Positions 25,502 through 35,820 of a stretch of 64,000 nucleotides of DNA are shown piece after piece (the stretch's first letter is position 1; every line of letters begins with the position of its first letter). Source of the stretch: Clavelina lepadiformis (taxonomy: Eukaryota; Chordata; Ascidiacea; Aplousobranchia; Clavelinidae). The position numbers were made by a program, and so were the translations under genes. Location of the stretch: assembly GCF_947623445.1 (NCBI RefSeq), contig NC_135248.1:11293820-11357819 (forward strand). The letters run 5' to 3'. The notes beneath the pieces were generated by a model, which had not been told where the DNA came from, made no database searches, and saw nothing but the letters and a program-made list of their open reading frames with translations.

Positions 25502-28500
25502 TCATATTGAGCGCGTTAAAAGAATAAATATAAAGCAAACAATTATAAAAATAATTATGCAAAGCATCACCATACAAAAAAATTGACTTGCAGACATGTC
25601 TTGCTGATGAGCAGCTTGTGCTGTTAAATATCGCTGAACGCGGTTTGCTTCATTTTGAACAAAGTCATATGACTCGGCCTCTATATTCTGAAAGACAATT
25701 TATGATTTTATGTTAATAAAGAATGTATTTTCTTTCAACGGCGATTTCAAAATATATTTCTAATATTGGTTTTTTTATTTCATTTTCCTGAAGTATTAAT
25801 ATTATCGTTTGCTTCTACTCCGAGTTTGCTATATGCCTTCTTGACTGACTTGTGTACAAAACTAGTTTGTTTTTAATTGGGTCCTTTACCTATGTAACAA
25901 ACCTTTACGTACATTATAGCTATTGTTGATGCTCCTGTTTCCCATGGAGTCCACATCACGGAGACGAGAGGGCGTGCGAAGTAACGTGACATGTACTTTG
26001 TTTCTATGACAACGATAAGAACTATCCCACCAGTCTGCAATTATCAAATTACAGTTACAGTACGATTTTAATTTTAACTTCTGTAAAAACGACTTTGCAG
26101 TGAAAATTGTATCTAAAGTTTGAAAATATATATAGCAAAAAGTCCTGGGTGAATTTACATGTATAGCCTACTGCATATGCGGGAGTAGAGTATAAGTATA
26201 TAATTCACAAAATTCAATGTGAGTTTAAATAAAGTTTTTCTTTGTAATTTTACGCGTTTGACTTTCAAACTACCTCAGCAAAAACTCTTGAATGCTTTAA
26301 TCAGAAAATTGCTACTAAAAATTAGTTAGGAATTTTAAATGTGAAAACAGCGAATTTGGTTATTGTCAAATACAGTAAGACAATGACGCCCAAACGACCA
26401 TAAGCCTTAAACTTTTCAAAGAAGATTTTTCCTTTAGAAGTCGTCTCTTTTACTTTAACGTAAATATATAAAAAAATGTGCAACACGTGCATACGTAACG
26501 AACATGTTTTCATTTTTAAACCTATTTGCAAGTGTATGACTATCCTGTTAAAATCATGGAAACATGGAAACATTGCATGAAAATATCCCCAAAAATTAAT
26601 CACGTGACCAAAACAATGGAGTATGCTATAATACTGCATTATTCTTATCTAGTAATAGCAACACTAGAGTAATGCTTTAATATAATTCCATAATTGAAAT
26701 AAACCGGTCCTACAGAAAATAATTTGTTAAGAGAGTATATTACATCAGCGCAAAGTTTTATGACGATACAAATAGAAACATGAAAATGATAAGTCAATTT
26801 TTTTGATAAAGATAAAAACCACCTCTGTATCAAAATTCAAAAAATTAAAATAATGTATATTTTAAAACAATCAAACCTGCCTTTATAGAAGTTATATAAA
26901 TTTTTCTATATATCTTTGAATTTACTTCAATTCGTAGAAATTTATTTTAGTTTGTTTGAGTTTTTCAAAACTTTTGAAATGAAAAAGTTCATTCCTATTT
27001 GTATTAAACTATTTGGACTTGTAAGAGCTCATGTAAATTTGCATACACTTGCATTATTTTATTTTAAATGATGACTTTTACAACAGGTAACCCACTAAGA
27101 CTGTGAATAAGTATGTAGCCAGCTAACCGGTAAACACAAGTGATAAAAAGTTAATATACATCTTCTACCTGGATAATCATAAGTGAAAAAACAAGAGCAA
27201 TGCTTGTAGGTCACTGCTTTATTTCTAAGTTTGACGTGACAGCCTTCATTTTCTGTAGTAACCTCTCGATGACCAATTCTGTCCGTCATCCGAACAGTGA
27301 TAGTTTCCAAAACCCCAAGGTTTTCCAGAACCCGAAACATATACAATCGCCGATTGTCCAGGCTGTCAAAATTCACAAATTGTAAAACTATTTATGGTGC
27401 TTGGTGCACTCAGTCATAATCTAATATGTGACCACAATACAGAATACTAAAACGTAGCGCACTGAGGCGGTATTTCGAACACATTTCGCAAGGGTTTACG
27501 TGCGCGTTAAGGACGCTTTCACTCGCAAATTGCTTCCAAACTTTTCCAAAGTGCTTCTCGGAAAACAAATTTGCAAGTCAATGGCTCGTAATATTCGTTG
27601 TTCTTCAGACCACACTTAGGCGCATTGCGAGAACGAAGACTATTTATTTTTAGTTGTAGAAAACAAAACCTCCGTGACATAATTTGCAGCAATGGCAGGT
27701 TACATTAATTGGGTTACAGAGAAACATTTCTTGCAAAAAATATCAAAAAAGGACCCAATTATAACTGAGGTTGAAATAGTCGCAGAATATCAGCTCGGTA
27801 AGGAGGCGATATTGGACTTATACCAATCGCTGAATGAAAACGTAAAGAAAAATTGCCCTGGAAAAATAAGTTTGGCTGTTAACTGATGCTTTGCATGGGT
27901 TCCTACGCCTTCCACTAAAGCAGGGGGTGTCCAAACTACGGCCCGGCACCTGTTTAAGTGTCGCGTTTTACCGTTTACCGCGTTACCGTTTTACCCCCGC
28001 ATTAAGTATATACTGGTCCATGTCCTTTCAGAAACACAATTTTGGGCGAATCCCGTTTTCTTACGTGTTTTCCTTTTCGTTCACCAAATTATCTTGCGCA
28101 TCTGCTTATCGCTATCAGCTACGAGCTATAAAAATTATAGGCTATTTAAATGGTGGGCTATCAGGATTTCAAAATCGCTATAGGCTATATACGACGTTAC
28201 AAAATCCTTCTATGGGGTGTTTAAAAATTATGCACCATTAATTGGCTGTTCTTGTCCATATAAATATTGGGATATATTTTATTTTAAAGCGATTTTTAAG
28301 CGTAAAAATAAAATTTTCGGGCTCCGCGTTGCGGATGTGTGCCCAAAAGTTTGAATTAAGCAAACTTTACTTGATTTCGAATCTACGGTTTGGTTTTCCT
28401 GATTTATCTTGACATAAAAGTTTCCGTAAACAAAAAAAACGTCAAATTTAAAAAAAAAGATTAGTGTGGCACGCAATAGGGCTACTCACATAAATCCAGG

Positions 28501-29284
28501 TGTGGTGTACACGCGTGTGCACCACATGTGCAATTGTCGTTTAATATTTGGAAACTTCTTGTGAATAACTTCTGTGAAACTTCTTCTGAATAACTTCGTG
28601 TGAAAACTCTTTTTAGTACGTTACCAGGTTGTTTCAAAACGCGCCAGGTTTAACTGAATGTAATCCCCATTGCCAACGCATTGTTTTTCTCCTTCACACG
28701 TTCTGAAATGTTCGTGTTTATTTATCGGATATTTCCGCTCACATCGCTCCACGTTTTATAAGTTCGAATTTCTACGCGAGAAAAGGGCAGACGGAGAGAT
28801 ACAGAGAGTTGTACGATCGTACTACGTTAGTCCTGGTGATTGCAATTCAATAGACCTGTTTTTAAGCCGTGATTTTACTAGGTTTTTGATTATGGGTAAT
28901 ATTCGGAACGTGGACAGTACCTACAATAAAAAAACTTTTCCGGTAAACTGTATCTGTTGTAACATAAAAGCTTTCGGTTGACAAGAGGTTAGAGAATTCT
29001 AACCGCACGCAACAATAGAGTCAGACAATTAATTCAGCAGGTAAAATAAGTCAAAATAACATAAATTAAGACAGATAAGCTCTGCATCTGCTGTGATAAC
29101 CTCCGCACACTTACCTGAAATGCCTATTGTTCTTTATAAAGATCCTAATCCGTGGAAAATTGTCCACGTTTAGTTGCTGAAGTACAATCTTTTCACAGGT
29201 GCTGTTCACTGTAGCGCCATATCGAAAGCACATCGCTATTGAATCTTGAGTAAATCTTACTTGTGATGGCGACACTCTGTACAT
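25502..29284 (-). CDS. RFTQDSI/LDNRRLY family protein A with a C-terminal membrane helix (223 aa)
   Basis: Four exons in transcript order: 29284-29115, 27362-27169, 26034-25913, 25687-25502. The joins are open with phases 2, 1, 0 and give 223 aa. Residues about 10-16 read RFTQDSI. Residues about 46-66 hold FPRIRIFIKNN followed by LDNRRLYMFRV, which recalls the P-I-x-V...Y-x-L-x-x-xRR-x-x-A-x-R pattern of ParB/sulfiredoxin-like domains (inference only). Conserved cysteines and histidines follow (GCHVK..., KHCSC), then DWWDSSYRCH in exon 3. The last exon encodes a glutamine-rich stretch and a C-terminal hydrophobic helix (CMVMLCIIIFIIVCFIFILL) with a basic tip, so the protein is probably tail-anchored. 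It is a tandem paralogue of the gene at 32473-34747, with identical exon-1 length (170 nt). I do not know its function. Confidence 0.75.
27692..27917 (+). pseudogene. Possible N-terminal remnant of a PIF/Harbinger-type transposase
   Basis: A 64-codon frame starts at 27692 inside intron 1 of the - strand gene A. The part EVEIVAEYQLGKEAILDLYQSL resembles the helical N-terminus of Harbinger transposases (pattern FR.Y.L.KE.IL.L...L). After the stop at 27886 a shifted frame continues with ALHGFLRLP, which also fits. The catalytic DDE part is absent. The likeness is weak and unverified. Confidence 0.3.
27918..27950. mobile_element. hAT-type transposon end
   Basis: The bases starting CAGGGGGTGTCCAAACTACG have the classic form of a hAT terminal repeat. 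The partner end and the target duplication could not be located with certainty; a candidate region lies near 28320-28500. Confidence 0.4.
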
Positions 29285-30275
29285 TCTGCTCAATTGTGCT
29301 CGCTGCTTGTTTCACGTTTCCTTACTCTAAACATAAACGTTTACGTAACAACATTTAACATAACATAACAAAACGTAACATTTAACAGCTTAACAACATT
29401 CACGTTAAACATAACGGTGTTGAAATTATTTTGAGACAGAAACGAGTCCTTTGCTGTAACTATTTTAGTACGGTAATATTTAGGATATATTATGCTAACT
29501 CAAATATCCAAGTCGCTCCAAATGTTCTGGGCTAAAGTAAAACATAAGAATAGCCTGCTGTAATGCGAACTAGGTTATATCAATTTCATCAGCCAGGTAG
29601 TGCTGGTGCTTTCTTCTGTTCCTTACTGTTGCAAGCCTCAGAGACAACGTGGTTTGCGAACAGCACTATACAGTGTTGTACGAGCAACCGAATTTCTTCG
29701 TTTTGGTGCTTTATTTATTTTTATCTGCACCATGAGGACAAAACTTTGTTTTTGCCTAAGGGAATTTCCCACCAGTAACGATTGGTTCTCATAGATACAT
29801 TATAAATCGAATTTAAAATATAAAATCTATCTATCCATCCGTCTGGGAGTACAGTATAGTCTATGTATAGTACAGCCTGATATATTCCATCTATTTGTTG
29901 TCTAGCAAGTATAGCGGCTTTATCCGAGAGTATTTCAGTATACATTGTTATAGTTAACAAAAAAGTTTTTAATAAAAGCGGCAATAGAGGAAAAGCTGTC
30001 GTATTTTATTGCTTATTTTTTTGCCGTTGACTGTGCGGAACGTCTGAATTTTAAAAACACAGCAAACACAACGAAGACCGCTGCTCATCACTTTATAGTA
30101 TTAAATTCAAATGCGAACATCATCAGTTTTCTAGTTTTTAAATGTGTTCAAGTCTTACACGAGACTCAAGTGGTAGGCTGCTTGGTCGCGCAATGAAAAC
30201 AAATACGCTTCACGCAAATACGCGCTCATCAAGCCTAGTGATTGCTGGGAGAGAGCTGTGGCGATGGCGAGGGCT
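29285..30275. other. Non-coding interval upstream of gene A
   Basis: Includes the presumed promoter of gene A and a stretch (29339-29415) of repeated AACATAACA-like words. Small frames at 29563-29794 have no recognised product. Confidence 0.35.
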
Positions 30276-30283
30276 ATATAACC

Positions 30284-31009
30284 ATAGATATCTTATATAT
30301 AAGAACTAGATATCCAACTCTCGCTGAAAAGTGAAGCAAGCCTGCGATGACACATGCGCCCAAAAGCGTTGGGAGAGAGTGAGAGAAAGGCTAAAAGCCA
30401 ATTGTAAATTAGTTCTGTATAGGCCTAATTCTATTGAAGTTTTACGAAAAGCCGAGCTGTTTGCACTGCGCTATCACCGATTGTTTTTGTAAATATTTGT
30501 ATTTTAGCTGTATCAATAAGTAAGCTTGCCTAGGCTAATTGCCTACCGGTACCGTATAGGCCTAGCATAAGGAAATGTGGTTGCCCTTCATTTGAGTAAG
30601 AGTTGCATGATCCAAAGCAAATAATTGATACATAAATAATTTCTTTCAACAATTTATTGCCAGAAACATCCTACCATTCGCACAAACTGCTCGCTAATGA
30701 TATCGGTACGGTACGGGCCGTTCCAGTATCTGGGCCCATATTTAAACGCTAAACACCCTTTAACTATGCAATTGAGCTTTAGCAATATTGCTTAGCATCG
30801 TCTGCATCAAAAAACGTCTTTCCATTTCATAAATATTTTCCAATGTCACATAATCTTTTCATATGTTGCATTCAACACATATGCGCCAGAGCATTTCTGG
30901 TCGCATATGTTGACAAAATGGCGGACCCATACTGGCTTCACTTCTTAAAGCGCAAGCGCAAGGTAGTTGGATATCTAGTTATTATATATAAGATATCTAT
31001 GTATATAAC
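30284..31009. mobile_element. Inverted-repeat element with ATAGATATCTTATATATAAG ends
   Basis: The sequence at 30284-30319 (ATAGATATCTTATATATAAG then AACTAGATATCCAACT) recurs inverted at about 30965-31003, with one or two changes. The arms are about 40 bp long and 650 bp apart. The interior has no transposase. This fits a non-autonomous DNA transposon. Its TA-rich ends leave the exact limits and target duplication undecided. Confidence 0.55.
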
Positions 31010-31652
31010 TCTTTTTGGATCACAAAAAGCCAAAGGCTTTAATTGTACCTTTTGAACTCTTTTTGTCTTTTACTGACTTTCGACCTCGTTTCTTATACTT
31101 CCTCTTATTGTTTCTTTAAGTCAGCATAACCTTCATAAAGTCCAAATTCTTGCATTGCAAAATGTATTAGTCTTTAATTATATCAGAAGAATATCTGCAA
31201 TGTTCAATTTCCGACGCATACTTTCAGAGAGAGCTTTCATAAGCCGGGACTTTTACAAAAGACAGTTTAAAAGAGAATTCAGCCGAAACAATTTCTTTGT
31301 TATTACCTTATGCTATAGCCAGTCAGAGTAAACCACCCGTGATATTTTTCAAAATAAAATGCGTAATAAATTTAACTTTTTTTTTGTGATTTTTTGCTTA
31401 CTTGACTTAGGTGTACATGCTGACCTGCTTATTTGCTCGACTATACCAACACGTCTTTCACTGCTACAGCTGTAAAGTTGGAGACAGAATAAGTTTTTAT
31501 GAGTTTACTGCATTTTTGCTTATGTTGTTATCTTCAAAACCTTTGCATCGCCATTGGAAGCGCCCAGTGGCGTACTAGCCAAAGGGTCAACATGTCAAAT
31601 GGCAAGTAGATTTTTATTTTATGGCAATCATTGCAATTTATGAACTTTACAG

Positions 31653-31780
31653 CCTTTACAATCGGAGTTTGTATGTCTTTGACTGTCCGGGAACACACCG
31701 TCCTGGTGTGTTTATCGAGCACCGAAAGAATGACTTTTACTGTCGGTTTGAAGAAACTATTTCGTTTGTCGAAATAAATA
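31653..31780 (+). pseudogene. Decayed exon 2 of the LDNRRLY family, + strand
   Basis: An acceptor-like ...TTTACAG at 31645-31652 is followed by a sequence matching exon 2 of genes A and B (LYNRSLYVF against LDNRRLYVF). The likeness includes the preceding intron bases of gene A (CAATTT.TGAA.TTT.ACAG). After about 30 bases the similarity is lost in the reading I can make. The orientation is opposite to A and B. No exon 1 with RFTQDSI was found upstream. Confidence 0.5.
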
Positions 31781-32472
31781 AACTATAAGAGGCATTCCTT
31801 GCCCAGTCTACCTGCCATCATAAGTATCGTATTTTCGTTGTCAGCGCTAGCTGTTGTTCAGCGAGCTGAAGCTGACTCATCTTCATGAAAAGCCAACTTT
31901 GTAATTATTTATATTTGCTTTTATAAATCAGACGCGATTGAGTAAGAGTTTTATGTATTTGCATGACTAATCCAGAGAGCTTGCTTAGTCAGTGGTCACC
32001 GTGAGTAACGGTAAACGCCAACCCTTCAATTGGTAACTCATCGTTGCAAACGTACAGGATATCCACAGACAACTCAATAATAATACATTCATCAAAAGGC
32101 AGCCAACCGCGTACTGTAATAGGTAACGAATAAAATAAATCTACAGGGCAGTTGATTGCTTAAGGAAGCAGCGAAAAATCAATGCGAAACTCACTTACTA
32201 AACTCTTAAGTACACATACAAAAAGCATTTTATACAAAAGAAGGCGTACAAAAATTTTTTTATCAATTACAGTAATGCTGCCTATATTTAGCCAAAAAGC
32301 CATCATAGTTTTCTTGATTCCGATTCTGATTAAGATTTCGGACTGAAAACCTTATCCAGAAATACCTTCTGCTAAAATCTCGCTTCAGTTACAAAACAAG
32401 TATAAATGCATATACAATACAGACATTGAAGTAAAGCAATACCAAACAAAACTGACAAAAAAGCATATTAAA
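31781..32472. other. Interval without a supported gene
   Basis: Downstream flank of the - strand gene B. Nothing recognised. Confidence 0.35.
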
Positions 32473-34747
32473 TTAACTGCTATTGAAAAAGCTTCCAATC
32501 CAGCTGAAGATACCACGAAAAACTCGAGATAGAAAGCTTCTCTCTTCAGGTTTTTCGTCCGATTCTGGCATTTCTATTTCGACTTGGTTTTGTCGACACG
32601 CACTGAAGTTGAAAAGTTGGTCTGATGTTTGAGAAGAATGTTGTGTGGTGGACGCTGGAATTACCGAGGTTGGTGTTCTTGAAGCAGAAATGACGGTCTC
32701 AGGTTTTTGCTGCAAAAATATCGTTTTAATACTTTTTCTTTTTTCTATGATTTTCTCTCTGTTGTATTCTCACATGCACTTACCCTTGCCTGCGAATTTG
32801 GTATATGAAGGTTAGATGGCGTCGAACGGTAAATATTACGCCGTTTTTTATGACAGCCAAGGCTTTTATCCCACCAATCTGAAAAACATAACACCAAGAA
32901 AATTGCAACGTTGTAAGAACATTGCAATTATAATATTAGCAAACGTTTTTGATCTTGAGCTTTGCAATAAAACACGCCACTGAAAATACTTTGATTGTTT
33001 GAAATTTTAAGCACCGTAAGAATTATTTAAGTTACCACGTCTACTATAAAGCAACTTAAGTTTGTTTATTTACTTTAGTGACTTTGTTTAAATCAAGTCA
33101 GTTGAAAATTCGACTCGAATCGTTTCAAGCCACTACAACTCTGGGATAACCTGATACACTGAGTGAGGTTTTTTCAGTTAATATAGTCTCTCACCCGGAT
33201 AAGTTGATTTGGAAGCAAATTGCGAACAGGAGCAATGCCAGTAGGTGTCAGCGCTGACCCATCTTCCATTTTTCTTGTTATTCCTGACTGTCACGTGACA
33301 TCCATTGTTCTCGGTGGTGACGTCTCTGTGGTCGGTTCTATTGGTGAAAATGACTTCGACTTTTTCCAGAAGACCAAGTTTTTCGGAAACTCGGAAAACG
33401 TATAAGCGTCGATTGTCAAGGCTATAGCAAAAGTAAGAACAGGCTGAGTACGGAAGGCGGGATAATAAATATTTATTTTCCGCTTCGTAGTATCATTATT
33501 TTCGGATCACGACATATGGCCGTGAACAAACTCGCCGGCGACAACTGGTTGTGGACAACTGACCGGCAACAAATTGGCCGGCGATCAAATTAACCGTGAC
33601 GTAAACTGGCCGGCGATAAAATTAACCGTCGATAAATTGGCCGGCGATCAAATTAACCGGCGACAAATTGGCCGTCAAAAGGTCAAAATTCTAATTCACT
33701 ATCTAGTCGCTATCTAGTCACTATCCAATTTAGTATGTGTATTGCAGTCAAGGTTGCCACTCGTAGAGTTTTTTGGCCCCTTGTAGGGTGTAGGGTGACC
33801 CTACGGGTTTTTCACCTTTATTCATAGATTTCCTATTGTTACATGCATTTTCCCGGTCTAGACGAGTTGTTTGATGAGATTATGAAACAATGTGTTGTAG
33901 CCTATCTCATGTAGTAACAATGGACTCATTGCAATAACAATGGACACTTTAGTTAAGTAAATTGTCAGATTGAAGCTGTACGTCAGGACTCCCGCGGTCA
34001 ATTTACCTCCCGGTCAATTTTCATTCCGGTAAGTCTGTTCCCGGTTAGTTTGTTCGCGGTCAATTTACGTCACGTTCAGTTGACCCCGGTGAGTTTGTTC
34101 GCGGTCATTTTCCCGCGGCCATATGTCGTGGAACCCATTATTTTACATATGACCTATATAATAATCATTCCTTAGAATGTATAAATTGTGTTGCATAGAT
34201 CAACAAAGTTAACCAAATCATCGTTTGCAAGTAAAATGAACTTCGTTATCAAGAATTTTTCATTGATTCTCTTAAAATAAGGAGTCCATGAAGGAATGGT
34301 TTTCATTAGCTCCAGGTTTGAATTTTACGTTATGCAGACTTCAAAAGAGCTCTTTTATCACCACCAAGGTGATGGTGACATAATATGTTTTAGCATAATT
34401 GTAAATTTGAGAGAAAGGAACTGGCCTCTCTACTTTCATTAGCACTGTTGGCCCAACACAATGAGAATCTTAACTTTTCATCACCCGAAGCTTTGGAATT
34501 AAGTATACGAGACTTTCCCTTCTCCACCTTAAAATACGTTAAAATCTTGCAGCGTTATACTCTGGCATGATAGAAACCTGTATAGTTGGTTGTCCCGTTT
34601 GAATGTCTTAATTGTTGGAAACTGGTTCGCTGAGAGCTTTTCCAGAGCGATCTTCTCACATGCATCGTTGACTTCGTCTCCATCTTGGAAGTACATTCCG
34701 ATGCTATCTTGTGTAAAACGAATTTGCAAAGGAGAAAGTGAAGGCAT
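32473..34747 (-). CDS. RFTQDSI/LDNRRLY family protein B with an amphipathic C-terminus (242 aa)
   Basis: Four exons in transcript order: 34747-34578, 33421-33195, 32878-32784, 32709-32473. The phases (2, 1, 0) equal those of paralogue A, and the join is open for 242 aa. Shared marks are IRFTQDSI (residues about 8-15), FPTIKTFKRDNQLYS directly followed by LDNRRLYVFRV across the exon 1-2 junction, NNGCHVTVRN, WHCSCSQF, and DWWDKSLGCHKKR in exon 3. The fourth exon differs completely from that of A. It is Ser/Thr/Gln-rich, then acidic, then ends in SFLSRVFRGIFSWIGSFF, an amphipathic segment that could lie on a membrane. Intron 1 holds a 633-bp fold-back transposon. The function is unknown. A ParB/sulfiredoxin-like core is my guess from the P-I...LDNRRL pattern. 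Confidence 0.75.
33503..34135. mobile_element. Fold-back DNA transposon with tandem-repeat ends, 9-bp target duplication
   Basis: CATTATTTT flanks the element on both sides (33494-33502 and 34136-34144). The ends are inverted copies of a CACGACATATGGCCG core. Inside, the left arm has repeated AATTGGCCGGCGA and ATTAACCG units, and the right arm has GGTCAATTTACC- and GGTGAGTTTGTTCGCGGT-type units in the opposite sense. The middle is AT-rich and non-coding. The 9-bp duplication with long arms fits Mutator-like or fold-back elements. The plan is the same as that of the element at 20936-21926, although the repeat unit differs. It lies in intron 1 of gene B. Confidence 0.85.
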
Positions 34748-35661
34748 GGTGAAGTGTTGTTGAAGAACAAGTGCTAATTCTTAACCCTGTAGCCTATAAT
34801 TGTAATTAATCAGTTAATTATTCATTAGCTGAAGTTTTAAAACATAATGTGATTGTTGATATAAAGTGGGTCGATCAAACCATACCCAGACAACTTAAAC
34901 CCAAATGAATATAGGCCTATGGGCTACTATGGTATAGGTATAAATTAACGTACAGCAGATTTTTGTTTAATGTACATAGGGAAAGAAATACATAAGTTCT
35001 CTCCAATGCAAAATGAACTATAAGAACAGGGCAACATATGATAGAAGCAGGCTAGTTGACAACTGCTATTTCCAACTTTATTATTTTCGTTATTTTGTTA
35101 ATTTGTTTTTATACAGCAAATAAATAATGACGTTCATATTTTTCTCATGAACAGGCAACATGCAGATAAGTTTTTAATCATGTCTTAATCGTTATTAATC
35201 TTTCAATGTTAACGCAGTTCGTTGTCCAAGCTGTTAACGTCAAGAAATACGTCATACACGTTCCGGATATGCCCTTAATCATTATCAATATACGTCATTA
35301 TCTCTTGACGACTGGCTTTTGAATAAGCTATATGGCATCTTCTCGCAAGTTAGTGTTAGATAAAGGCGGTTTTGCGTCTATTGCTCGCGCTTCCATTTTT
35401 TTCACTCTTGAGTAATAAGCATTTCAACAACACTAATCGATCAGCACCAAATGACTTCATCGTTTGGATTTGCAGATAGGCCTAATACCGAAATGCAAAC
35501 ACTACTAGACTTGCCTGCGGTCTACATTTCAACTGTAACTAGAAGTAAATCTTAAATCACTTAATCACTTGTCATTATTTGTAGGTGGAGATCTTTCACC
35601 TCCGCTCAAGCCTTAAATTTTCGGTATTTAAACTGGGTAAGCTAAATATTCAAACCTCCCA
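34748..35661. other. Intergenic region between gene B (-) and a possible small gene (+)
   Basis: The two flanking genes point away from each other, so this may be a shared promoter region. It holds TAGGCCTA motifs at 34912 and 35477. No coding exon was seen. Confidence 0.4.
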
Positions 35662-35785
35662 ATGGAAAGTAGAACTTCTTCTGATGAGGATTTAATAACT
35701 TTTATAAGTTGCTTCATGCCGCGTAGGCCACAATCTTTTCCAGGTAACATTTCAATGTTTATGATTATGCGGCGTACAAGTTTGT

Positions 35786-35820
<35 letters not shown>

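Noticed and set aside
26322..26639. 105-codon - strand frame in gene A intron 2
   Set aside because: AT-rich, no conserved counterpart in gene B, no splice logic.
28670..28981. 103-codon + strand frame
   Set aside because: No recognisable domain, lies in intron 1 of gene A on the other strand, and the codon pattern looks random.
35785..35820. CRISPR-like or other functional array
   Set aside because: It is an ordinary TTAC microsatellite. No spaced direct repeats of CRISPR type occur in the window.
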